This document shows, piece by piece, positions 6,321-13,329 of a stretch of 23,101 nt of DNA. The notes under the pieces are model-generated. The model was not told where the DNA came from. It saw only the letters and a program-made list of their open reading frames with translations, and did no database searches. The stretch's first letter is position 1. Every line of letters begins with the position of its first letter. The position numbers were made by a program, and so were the translations under genes. The stretch covers positions 1-23,101 of the forward strand of contig CAYTPE010000011.1 in NCBI GenBank assembly GCA_964439885.1, written 5' to 3'. Origin of the DNA: CAYTPE01 sp964439885. GTDB taxonomy: Bacteria; Patescibacteriota; Patescibacteriia; Magasanikbacterales; GWA2-37-8.

Positions 6321-7352
6321 TTATATTTTTTTTATTCCGTCACCAGTATTTTTGAGAAATAAACCAAAAGCTACCAAAGAGACGGTTGCGATTGAAAGGG
6401 CGATAATTTTACCAATACTCTGTAGGTAAAGCGCAGCCAGACCGAAAAGTATTGCCACTGCGTAAAACAAAAATACTACCTGGCGCTCGCTGAGACCATA
6501 GCTGAGTAATCGATAGTGTAGGTGTTCGCGGTCACCTTGGAAAATCGGCTGACCTCGTCGCCAGCGTACAATAATCACGCGCGCCAAATCCACGATCGGC
6601 ACAGCCATCACAAGCATCGCAGTGGCGATTTTACTACCCGAAATGATTGAGAGCACGCCGAGTGTGAATCCAATAAAGAGCCCACCACTTTCGCCCAAAA
6701 AGATTTTGGCTGGTGAGAAATTAAACAGCAAAAAACCGGTGAGAACTCCGGCAAATACAATACTTAGAAACCCGACATCGGGTTGAAAAAACTTTTCGGT
6801 TTGAGTGAGAAAAAAAATAATCAAACTGCCAATCAGTACGACGCCGGTAGCGAGACCGTCCAGTCCATCGAGTATTTTGACGGTGAAAATAGTGCCCATG
6901 AGCCATACGAATGCCACCACGTTGCCTACCACCAATCCAAGCGCCAATGCTCCCCCGGTAGGATTGGTGACTTTATCGATGGTGACACCGAAGATAATAG
7001 TGATAACGACTGCGATGGCGATTGATATAAAACGGATAAGCGGACTGAGTGGTCGAATATCGTCGGCCAAACCCACGAGAAGCAAGAGCAAGCTACCAAA
7101 AAGTAACCCACCAAATTGGTCGCTGATATTTCGCAGTGACGGAAGATGGCCGGCGAATAAAAAATTAAGGAGAGTAAGTGACCCGAAAAATGCCGCGCAC
7201 AACGCCACGCCACCCAAAAGCGGCACCGGCTTGCTATGACGTTTACGCTCGCCGTCGGGCTTGTCGAGCACTCGAAAACGGAGAGCGAAAAATCTAACCA
7301 GCGCGGTACTGCATAGCGACACAACAAATGCGAGGACGAAGTAGGTAAACAT
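6321..7352 (-). CDS. WecA/TagO-type polyprenyl-phosphate sugar-1-phosphate transferase
   Basis: This 343-aa protein has about ten membrane spans and belongs to the MraY/WecA superfamily, which moves a sugar-1-phosphate from a UDP-sugar onto a polyprenyl phosphate carrier at the inner membrane face. The landmarks are RKRHSKPVPLLGG (36-48), the Asp pair GLADDI (Asp97, Asp98), LDGLDGLATG (Asp162, Asp165) and the histidine loop GDREHLHYRLL (273-283). The loop and the lack of MraY-specific features favour the WecA/TagO branch, which starts surface polysaccharide synthesis. Two usual residues are changed: the Asn of NxxDG is Lys159, and the Asp of FxGDxG is Glu221. It sits between the Clp-like gene (8-base gap) and the DUF192 gene (2-base gap). 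Confidence 0.9.
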   Translation of the reverse strand: MFTYFVLAFVVSLCSTALVRFFALRFRVLDKPDGERKRHSKPVPLLGGVALCAAFFGSLTLLNFLFAGHLPSLRNISDQFGGLLFGSLLLLLVGLADDIRPLSPLIRFISIAIAVVITIIFGVTIDKVTNPTGGALALGLVVGNVVAFVWLMGTIFTVKILDGLDGLATGVVLIGSLIIFFLTQTEKFFQPDVGFLSIVFAGVLTGFLLFNFSPAKIFLGESGGLFIGFTLGVLSIISGSKIATAMLVMAVPIVDLARVIIVRWRRGQPIFQGDREHLHYRLLSYGLSERQVVFLFYAVAILFGLAALYLQSIGKIIALSIATVSLVAFGLFLKNTGDGIKKI

Positions 7353-7360
7353 AAAAAATA

Positions 7361-10144
7361 CTAAATCGCGCCCACCTGTATTTTTCCACCCTCCCCTATC
7401 TCCACAATACTATGTCTCCCCACTTGGCCCGTCAAGAGAAGCTCGGCGAGCTGATTTTCTACCCGCTCTTGCAGCGCGCGGCGCATCGGGCGAGCCCCGA
7501 ATTCAGGGTCAAAGCCGACATCGGCCAAAAAATTGAGCGCGCTTGGCTGCACATGGAGGGTAATACCTTTGGCTTCGAGGTCCGTAGCGACGCGTTTTAG
7601 CATCAGAGCGGCCACATGCTTAATGGCTTCGCGATCCAGCGGTTTGAAGAGCACGATACCATCGAAACGATTGAGAAATTCTGGTTTAAAATACTCGGCG
7701 AGCTCGCCGTGGAGTAACCGATCTTTGATCGCATCGCTCGATATACCTTCACGCATATACTCCTGTACTCGCGCGGTACCGGCATTCGAGGTGGCGATAA
7801 GAATAACGTTGGTGAAATCAACCACATGACCAGTGCTATCGCTCAGGCGCCCGTCGTCCATTACTTGCAGAAAAAGGTTGAGAATATCTTTGTCCGCCTT
7901 TTCAATTTCATCGAGCAGTAATAATGTAAAGGGCGAGCGACGAATGGCTTCCGTCAAAACACCAGTCCCCTTTTCGTTTGGAGCGCCGATAAGACGATAG
8001 ATGCTGCTTTTGTCTTGATATTCACTCATGTCGAGACGCACCATTTTATTTTCTCCACCGAAATACACTTCCGCGATCGTTTTGGCAAGCTCGGTTTTAC
8101 CCACACCAGTAGGGCCCAAAAAGAGAAAATTAGCAATGGGACGGCTCTGGCTGCGGATTTCGGCACGCGCGCGACGCAGCGCGTTGGCGACGAGCGTTAC
8201 AGCTTCTTCCTGACCAACCACCCGCTCGTGCATTGTTTCTTCGAGGTGTAGGAGTTTGGTGGTTTCGTCGGCCGATACCGTGCTAACAGGAATGTTGGTT
8301 TTCTCTGCCACGACGGCGCCCACTTCTTCGGGGGTTACGAGCGCGTTCACACCTTTTTTCTTTCGCGTAAAGCTGGCGGCTTCACTCATCACCTCAAGCG
8401 CGTTGCCGGGCAAACAGACTTCGTGGACAAAACGTTTGGCGAGCTGCACGGCTTTTTCGAGCGCGGCGTAGGAAAAAAATACCTGTTGTTTGTATTCGAT
8501 GTAACCAACTTTGGATTCAAGCACCTGAATAGCGGCGTCTTCGTCCATTTCGCGAATGTCGACTTTACTAAAGGTGGTTCCAAGCTTGGAATTTCGTATC
8601 TGCTGCGCGTAAGCTTCGGTGGTGGTGGTGGCAAACGTCATGAACCGTCCTCCACTGATATAATCGGCGAGTGTGCCCGCCACGTCGAGGCTCTGTCCGC
8701 CTCCGGCCGAAATTCCGGCACGTTCGTGAATGTTGTGCACAAATAAAATAACGTTGCCGGCGCGCGCAATTTCGTACACCACACGTTCAAGTCGTTCGAG
8801 CACTCCGGCCGGAGTGGTGCCCGCCAGCAGCGAGGCGATGTCGAGCTGCACCATGCGCTTGTCTTGCAAACGAGCCGGCACATCATCGGCCACCATCCGC
8901 TCGGCAATACCCTCAACGATTGTTTCCTTGCCCACGCCAAAATCACCAACGAGCAAAACATTTTCTTGCCCACCTTCCACCACACGAAAAATATCTTCGA
9001 TTTCTCTTTCGCGAGCCACACACGTTTCGGTTTGTCCAAATTGAGCGCGCAATGTCACGTCGGTACTGTATTGGTTGAGGTAGGGAGTGGCTACCGCGGT
9101 CATCGCGCGGTCCATGCCGTGGGTGGAACGATGCCGTGCGGCGCGATTAGTTTTCTGATATTGTCGGTACAAACGTTCCCGAATGCGCGCCCATTCCACC
9201 GCATTGAGTAATTTTTTTTCTTCGATATCAAGTTTATACAAAATTTCTTTCACATCTGGTGAAGTCTTCATAATGGCGAGCAACAGTTCGGTCACGCTCA
9301 CGTAATCCTGATGAGCATCATACGCTTCCTCGTAGGCATCAAACAGAACGGCAGCCACATCGAGCCCGGCCACCGGCACGGTTTTGGTTCCACCCGTGGT
9401 GGAATTTTGGCGCGCGAAAAGCGGTGCCAGTTCTTTTTGAATAGTCTGCGCTGGGATGCCGAGGCGAATGAAAATATTACCGATTCGATTGGATGTGAGT
9501 AGTGTAAACAGTATGTGAAAGGGGGTGAGCCGGTTGAACCCCTGCTTATCCGCGAGGGCGTACGATTCGCCCAGTACCGCCAGCGCTTCTTTGGTAAAGG
9601 TGTTCACGATTGAACGGCGCTTGGCTCGTGGCAACGACAAAATTTGCGGCCACGTAGTATTCGTTTGATTTTCTGAAATCATATCAACACCACTTTCGTC
9701 ATACGCGTGCTTCTCTACCGCGTCCACACGCAGCTTTTCTACCACTGACCGGTACCACAGATAGCAGAGCGTGGCACAGCCGAACCAAAACAGCAGCGCA
9801 ACTGAGGATGGAATTGGCCCGGACAGATCGTACGCAAAAAGCGCCGGTACTGTGCCGCTGGTGATAAGCCCAAAAATGCTCCATCCGAAAAAATTAAGAG
9901 CAACCACCAGCACGGTAATCCAGCGGATTTTGTTAAACACGCGTCGCGCCTTTTGCACAGCAAGGTGATAGCGCTCAAGCGGATAGTTCCAGTACAAAAA
10001 ACCGCCACGGCGCGTCGTGCCGAGAGCCATGCCACGGCACGCTGGGCACGTACGCCAACCGACCGTGCCAATACCGCGACAGGTGGGACAAATAATAATC
10101 TGAGAATCGAGATTAATAGAGGTCTTTTTGAATGTCTCTGACAT
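7361..10144 (-). CDS. Membrane-anchored Clp-like AAA+ ATPase with zinc-ribbon and degenerate first ATPase module
   Basis: Counting from ATG 10144 the protein has 927 residues. Domains in order: a four-cysteine zinc-ribbon (Cys19, Cys22, Cys33, Cys36, with CPTC and CPAC), two membrane spans (about 74-100 and 111-131), a double Clp-N domain (about 183-313), AAA module D1 (from about 385) and AAA module D2. D2 is intact: Walker A GPTGVGKT (677-684), Walker B LLLLDEIE (741-748), sensor IATSN and Arg finger FLNRFD. D1 is eroded: Walker A ends GKE, Walker B reads LFVHNIHE, and the usual ERRF Arg-finger segment reads GTTF. There is no ClpB middle domain and no IGF/LGF ClpP-docking loop between IATSN and FKPEFLNRF. 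An upstream TTG (10180) is also in frame. It overlaps the preceding gene by 32 bases. Confidence 0.88.
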   Translation of the reverse strand: MSETFKKTSINLDSQIIICPTCRGIGTVGWRTCPACRGMALGTTRRGGFLYWNYPLERYHLAVQKARRVFNKIRWITVLVVALNFFGWSIFGLITSGTVPALFAYDLSGPIPSSVALLFWFGCATLCYLWYRSVVEKLRVDAVEKHAYDESGVDMISENQTNTTWPQILSLPRAKRRSIVNTFTKEALAVLGESYALADKQGFNRLTPFHILFTLLTSNRIGNIFIRLGIPAQTIQKELAPLFARQNSTTGGTKTVPVAGLDVAAVLFDAYEEAYDAHQDYVSVTELLLAIMKTSPDVKEILYKLDIEEKKLLNAVEWARIRERLYRQYQKTNRAARHRSTHGMDRAMTAVATPYLNQYSTDVTLRAQFGQTETCVAREREIEDIFRVVEGGQENVLLVGDFGVGKETIVEGIAERMVADDVPARLQDKRMVQLDIASLLAGTTPAGVLERLERVVYEIARAGNVILFVHNIHERAGISAGGGQSLDVAGTLADYISGGRFMTFATTTTEAYAQQIRNSKLGTTFSKVDIREMDEDAAIQVLESKVGYIEYKQQVFFSYAALEKAVQLAKRFVHEVCLPGNALEVMSEAASFTRKKKGVNALVTPEEVGAVVAEKTNIPVSTVSADETTKLLHLEETMHERVVGQEEAVTLVANALRRARAEIRSQSRPIANFLFLGPTGVGKTELAKTIAEVYFGGENKMVRLDMSEYQDKSSIYRLIGAPNEKGTGVLTEAIRRSPFTLLLLDEIEKADKDILNLFLQVMDDGRLSDSTGHVVDFTNVILIATSNAGTARVQEYMREGISSDAIKDRLLHGELAEYFKPEFLNRFDGIVLFKPLDREAIKHVAALMLKRVATDLEAKGITLHVQPSALNFLADVGFDPEFGARPMRRALQERVENQLAELLLTGQVGRHSIVEIGEGGKIQVGAI

Positions 10145-10685
10145 AATATGGTAAACCCGTATCGTGAGCCAATCGCTCAATTAATTTTTTACTTGTACCC
10201 ATATCAATACCTACTATCTTGAGCGTTAATTGAAAAGTTGCTTCATCTTTGCCAAGTACAAGTGTGAGACTTCCTTCGTGTGTCCGAGCGCCTTTTTGCC
10301 CACCGGGTGTTTGTGCTGCTACTTCAAAAAATACTCGCGAAGGTAATCTGGCATATGTATCGGGTTCGAGAAATCCAAAGTGGTCTGTACCGCGATCATT
10401 CTGTGCCGTGGCTTTTTCTGATAAATTTTCTATTTTAGCCGACAGGGTGTCAAATGCTTGTCTTCTTTGTGCTTCAGTAAATTGAGTGTTGAATTGCTGC
10501 ACTTTTTGCTGTACATAACGTGTGTGCTCGAGCAAATCACCATATGAATATTCTCCCAACTCTTTTCCTTCAAACCTGCTTTTTTGATAATCATTTAAAT
10601 CTCTCAGATCACCAAGCAAATCCCACACAAAATTTCTTTTGTACTGTTCGGCTAATCCGAGTCCGACATCCTGCTCTCTGCTCAT
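10113..10685 (-). CDS. Hypothetical protein (190 aa) coupled to the Clp-like ATPase
   Basis: I do not recognise this family. The 190-aa product has no signal peptide or membrane span. The N-terminal half is charged and probably helical (a coiled-coil-like run over about residues 50-100), and the C-terminal half looks like alternating strands (SRVFFEVAAQ, GSLTLVLGKDEATFQLTLKI). Its start overlaps the stop of the upstream membrane gene in an ATGA, and its end overlaps the Clp-like gene by 32 bases, which indicates translational coupling. It may be an adaptor or regulator of the ATPase (inference from context only). Confidence 0.78.
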   Translation of the reverse strand: MSREQDVGLGLAEQYKRNFVWDLLGDLRDLNDYQKSRFEGKELGEYSYGDLLEHTRYVQQKVQQFNTQFTEAQRRQAFDTLSAKIENLSEKATAQNDRGTDHFGFLEPDTYARLPSRVFFEVAAQTPGGQKGARTHEGSLTLVLGKDEATFQLTLKIVGIDMGTSKKLIERLAHDTGLPYYVRDIQKDLY

Positions 10686-11032
10686 ACATGTTTAATAAGA
10701 TTGTACACAACAAAGGGAGGTATCGCGAGCCACACCGCAAAAAGCGCGAACGCGAGCAGTGTCCATACGAGCAGCGCAAACCCACGAGCGAACACGTTCA
10801 CGAGGCGCATAAAAAAGCTAATGAGCCTGCCCACCCAATCGTGCTGACCAAACATGGGCACAAAAACATTACGCAGCCACACGCCGGGCGAAAGCCATTC
10901 ATTGCCAAAGCGAACAAGCGAAATACTTTTTCTGGCGGTATACACAAGACCGCCCGTGTACCACCACACCGGCCAATAAACTATATCAAACAATGCTTCG
11001 AGCACGAGACGCTCGACAATAATAACCCACAT
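10682..11032 (-). CDS. Small membrane protein (116 aa), first gene of the Clp-like operon
   Basis: The product is 116 aa, rich in Trp, Phe and Val, with hydrophobic stretches near residues 1-28 and 68-112, so probably two to three membrane spans. No family was recognised. It lies behind an extended -10 promoter and is tied to the next gene by an ATGA overlap (10682-10685). The fixed arrangement with a soluble 190-aa protein and a membrane-anchored ATPase suggests a membrane complex (inference). Confidence 0.75.
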   Translation of the reverse strand: MWVIIVERLVLEALFDIVYWPVWWYTGGLVYTARKSISLVRFGNEWLSPGVWLRNVFVPMFGQHDWVGRLISFFMRLVNVFARGFALLVWTLLAFALFAVWLAIPPFVVYNLIKHV

Positions 11033-11042
11033 AGTTATTTAT

Positions 11043-11051
11043 AGTATACCA
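11043..11051 (-). promoter_or_regulatory. Extended -10 promoter of the five-gene Clp-like operon
   Basis: On the minus strand TGG-TATACT forms an extended -10; no clear -35 is seen. The predicted start near 11036 is about four bases before ATG 11032, so the first message would be leaderless or nearly so. Confidence 0.55.
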
Positions 11052-11065
11052 TAGAATGAGCAAAC

Positions 11066-11087
11066 AAAAAAACGGAAACTCGCTCCG
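11066..11087 (-). terminator. Possible weak terminator after the mraZ-rsmH-ftsL-like genes
   Basis: On the minus strand CGGA-GCGAGTT-TCCG is followed directly by TTTTTTT. The stem is only four base pairs, so the call rests mainly on the T-run and its position downstream of the 11124 stop. Confidence 0.3.
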
Positions 11088-11123
11088 CTTTGTGGAAACA
11101 CGCCATTGGTTGTGTCTGACCAA

Positions 11124-11486
11124 TTAGCGTTCCGCTACTAAATTTGTTTTGCCGACGTTCACATAGCTGATGTGGTCGACAGGCACAAGCTGCGCCGCTC
11201 CCAAGCGCGCTTGGATGCTATTCATGGACTGGTAGCTCGCGACTTTCGTTTCTAATTTTTGGATTTCGGTATTTCTGGCTTCAATTTGCTTTTGGAGATT
11301 GTTGATAACAAAACCGGAGGTAGAGAGCACATTCGTTTCGGCTATATACGCACATCCAAAAATTGCAACACACGCCGTTACCAGCGCTTTGGCCTTCCAC
11401 GAAGTGAGTGCGGTCGGTACGGTGAGTGAATGCAAAAACTGCGCGAAGTACCGAGTCTGGTAGCGGATGTGCATCTTGATTGACAT
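11124..11486 (-). CDS. FtsL-like cell division protein (one span plus coiled coil)
   Basis: The 120-aa product has a short cytosolic N-terminus, one membrane span (about 34-51) and a coiled-coil segment (INNLQKQIEARNTEIQKLET, about 61-80). This is the FtsL/DivIC topology. FtsL sequences are too divergent for a motif call; the evidence is topology plus position directly after mraZ and rsmH, the classic dcw-cluster slot. GGAGG lies one base before ATG 11486, which is too close; the next ATG at 11474 would be 13 bases away, so the start is uncertain. In the cell it would join the divisome that activates septal wall synthesis (inference). Confidence 0.68.
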   Translation of the reverse strand: MSIKMHIRYQTRYFAQFLHSLTVPTALTSWKAKALVTACVAIFGCAYIAETNVLSTSGFVINNLQKQIEARNTEIQKLETKVASYQSMNSIQARLGAAQLVPVDHISYVNVGKTNLVAER

Positions 11487-11526
11487 ACCTCCAAAAGGTT
11501 AAAGGAATAAAAATGAAAATATATTT

Positions 11527-12486
11527 TTATTTTTTTTCTACCACCCGGAGCTTAGCGCTGCGTGATCGGATATTATTTTTTATTTCTTCCTCGCTCGCCA
11601 CAATCGGCTTTTTATTTACGACACTGACTGCTTTGTGCGAAGCAAAGTAGTGCTTCACGATTCGGTCTTCCAACGAGTGGAAAGTTATCACCGCAAGCCG
11701 TCCGCCCGGCGCCAATATATCGACGGCATCAGGGAGCGCTTGTCGGAGCACATCAAGCTCGTGGTTCGTCTCAATTCGCAATGCCTGGAATACTTTGGTA
11801 GCCGGGTGTAGTCCGCCAATCCACGGAATTTCTTTATCGGTTTTCAATTTACGTCGGTAGACTGTGAGAACGATATCAACCAGTTGTCTTGTGGTTTTAA
11901 TTGCTTCTTTTTTTCGTACGTCGATTATTTCTTCAGCTATCTCTTTCGCTAAATCTTCCTCGCCATACATTCGGAAAATTCTGTATAGATCGTCCCAGTC
12001 GTAGGTATTTACTATGTCGGCAGCGGTATCACGTATCACGTAGCCCGTATCATGTGTTGCGTTGTCAGTGGTTGTTACGTGGTGCGTGTTACGTGCTGAT
12101 GGCGCATACCGCATGTCTAACGGCTCATCCTTCTCGAAACTAAACCCTCTCCCCCGCTCCGCGAACTGCGGACTCGACCAACCAAGATCCATGAGTATCG
12201 CGTTCACTGGCCCAAAACCATGTTCGGTAACTATTTTTTTTATATTCACAAAGTTGTCGCGCACACCGATCACTCGTTCACCAAACCGATACAGATTTTG
12301 CTTCGCGCGCATGAGCGATTCCGGATCAGCATCGATACCGAGGAGTTTGCCATTCGGGCTCGTCTTCTCCAGTATCGCTTCGCTATGCCCGCCATCACCA
12401 AGCGTGCAGTCCACCGCATTCATGCCGGGTTTGAGATTCAGCAGCGCAACCACTTCCTCCAAAAGTACTGGGACGTGACGCGACAT
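11527..12486 (-). CDS. rsmH: 16S rRNA (cytosine1402-N4)-methyltransferase RsmH
   Basis: RsmH methylates C1402 in the decoding centre of 16S rRNA using SAM. The 319-aa product opens with the family signature HVPVLLEEVV (4-13), then VDCTLGDGGHSEAIL (25-39, SAM site), LMDLGWSSPQF (98-108) and the C-terminal GGRLAVITFHSLEDRIVKHYF. Between 'PLDMRYAPS' and 'TAADIVNTYDW' there are about 23 residues (131-153, starting ARNTHHVTTTDN) that the family lacks; they come from an interspersed repeat. The gene lies between mraZ and the ftsL-like gene and is presumably driven by the MraZ-controlled promoter. Confidence 0.96.
   Translation of the reverse strand: MSRHVPVLLEEVVALLNLKPGMNAVDCTLGDGGHSEAILEKTSPNGKLLGIDADPESLMRAKQNLYRFGERVIGVRDNFVNIKKIVTEHGFGPVNAILMDLGWSSPQFAERGRGFSFEKDEPLDMRYAPSARNTHHVTTTDNATHDTGYVIRDTAADIVNTYDWDDLYRIFRMYGEEDLAKEIAEEIIDVRKKEAIKTTRQLVDIVLTVYRRKLKTDKEIPWIGGLHPATKVFQALRIETNHELDVLRQALPDAVDILAPGGRLAVITFHSLEDRIVKHYFASHKAVSVVNKKPIVASEEEIKNNIRSRSAKLRVVEKK
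12028..12096. repeat. ACGTG-type repeat translated inside rsmH
   Basis: About 69 bases (23 codons) of imperfect inverted repeat are built from CACGTA / TACGTG units. Bases 12074-12094 match 1604-1624 in the membrane-protein gene at 18 of 21 positions. The frame is kept and no stop is created. Confidence 0.75.
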
Positions 12487-12489
12487 AAT

Positions 12490-12600
12490 TTAAAATTTTT
12501 AATTTTCAATTTTTAATTTTCATTAAATTTCCAATGATGTAATTACTTTTTAAATTGGTAATTGTACATTGATTGAAAATTGAAAATTGGTAATTGAAAA
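12490..12600. repeat. AT-rich inverted repeat filling the mraZ-rsmH spacer
   Basis: The left half is built from AATTTTTAATTTTCA units and the right half from GAAAATTGAAAATTGG units, which are roughly each other's reverse complements. In RNA this would fold as an imperfect hairpin between the mraZ stop and the rsmH start. The composition is almost purely A and T. Confidence 0.65.
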
Positions 12601-12605
12601 TTTCA

Positions 12606-13037
12606 CTACACCCCAAGCTCTCCCATCTTCTCAGCAATCTCTCCGCTTTCTTTTTCAGTTTGCTTTTTGTACCCATCCCATTTGTCCGCATCCCAAATTT
12701 CCACACGACTGTAGAGGCCGGCAATAATCACACTTTTTTTGAGACCGGCAAACTGACGGAGGTACTCAGGCAACACCGCTCGCCCTTGGCTATCGAACTC
12801 CACATCCATCGCGCCGGCGAGCATGAGGCGCGCGAAAGCGCGTGAATTGGCCTGGCTAAATGGCAATGTGGCAAGCTTTTCGGCCAGCTTGGCCCATTCA
12901 GCTTTGGTATAAAGGAACAAGCAGTTGTCGAGACCGCGTGTTACTACCGCGCCTTTTTTGAGGTCAGCACGGAATTTAACTGGAATCGCCAGTCGGCCTT
13001 TTTCGTCTAAATTGTGAGAATATTCGCCGATGAACAC
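12606..13037 (-). CDS. mraZ: Transcriptional regulator MraZ
   Basis: MraZ is the AbrB-like DNA-binding autorepressor of the division and cell wall cluster. The GTG at 13037 gives a 143-aa protein starting MFIGEYSHNLDEKGRLAIPV, the normal family N-terminus and length. In-frame ATGs at 13067 and 13088 would add 10 or 17 unconserved residues, and the latter falls on the predicted transcription start. Two DxKGR-type repeats are visible: DEKGRLAIPVKFR at the N-terminus and DSQGRAVLPEYLR in the second half, as expected for the tandem AbrB fold. Six AAAGTGG-like boxes cover its promoter. Confidence 0.93.
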   Translation of the reverse strand: MFIGEYSHNLDEKGRLAIPVKFRADLKKGAVVTRGLDNCLFLYTKAEWAKLAEKLATLPFSQANSRAFARLMLAGAMDVEFDSQGRAVLPEYLRQFAGLKKSVIIAGLYSRVEIWDADKWDGYKKQTEKESGEIAEKMGELGV

Positions 13038-13072
13038 ATGATTTAGGATTAGTGGTAAGACAAGCATTTTCA

Positions 13073-13140
13073 CCACTTTTCCCCACATACTTCCATTTTA
13101 CTCCACTTTACTGCTCAGGTCAACCACTTTTTGCCACTTT
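13073..13140 (-). promoter_or_regulatory. MraZ operator: six AAAGTGG-type boxes
   Basis: On the minus strand AAAGTGG occurs at 13140-13134 and 13130-13124, 10 bases apart. After a 21-base step there are four boxes with exact 10-base spacing: AAAGTGG (13109-13103), AAAATGG (13099-13093), TATGTGG (13089-13083) and AAAGTGG (13079-13073). The AAAGTGG-N3 pattern is the one known for MraZ in Mollicutes. The boxes overlap the -10, the area around the -35 and the start site. Confidence 0.85.
13095..13123 (-). promoter_or_regulatory. Sigma70-type promoter of mraZ-rsmH-ftsL-like
   Basis: TTGACC (13123-13118), a 17-base spacer and TAAAAT (13100-13095) on the minus strand match consensus at 5/6 and 5/6 positions. 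The start is predicted near 13088, about 50 bases before the GTG at 13037. Confidence 0.8.
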
Positions 13141-13240
13141 TCTGTGGATAAGTAAGGCAAAAAATCAACTCATTTTTAGGAGACGACCACGCATAATTTA
13201 CGACATCTTTTACTTAAATCTCGTTACAGTACGAACGAAA

Positions 13241-13264
13241 TAGGTCAAAAAATAGGTCAAAAAA
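13241..13264. repeat. Perfect tandem 12-mer next to the nuclease terminator
   Basis: TAGGTCAAAAAA occurs twice without a gap and overlaps the left arm of the terminator hairpin. TAGGTC recurs in the right arm (13275-13280). On the minus strand it gives two further U-runs after the terminator. Confidence 0.7.
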
Positions 13265-13288
13265 TCCGACCTTTTAGGTCGGATTTTT
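13260..13288 (-). terminator. Intrinsic terminator downstream of the beta-CASP nuclease gene
   Basis: AAAAATCCGACC (13260-13271) pairs perfectly with GGTCGGATTTTT (13277-13288) around a 5-base loop. Read on the minus strand it ends in TTTTTT and lies about 40 bases after the stop at 13330. The plus strand also has a T-run. Confidence 0.88.
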
Positions 13289-13329
13289 AAATAATTTTTT
13301 AATAACCTCTCAATAACTTTTCAATAATT

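Noticed and set aside
13038..13088. ATG start for mraZ at 13088
   Set aside because: It coincides with the predicted transcription start and adds 17 residues before the conserved FIGEY opening. A leaderless start cannot be excluded, but GTG 13037 fits the family better.
13143..13151. Perfect DnaA-box sequence TTATCCACA (minus strand) just upstream of the mraZ promoter
   Set aside because: It is a single copy with no cluster, AT-rich unwinding element or dnaA/dnaN nearby, so it does not support an origin here.
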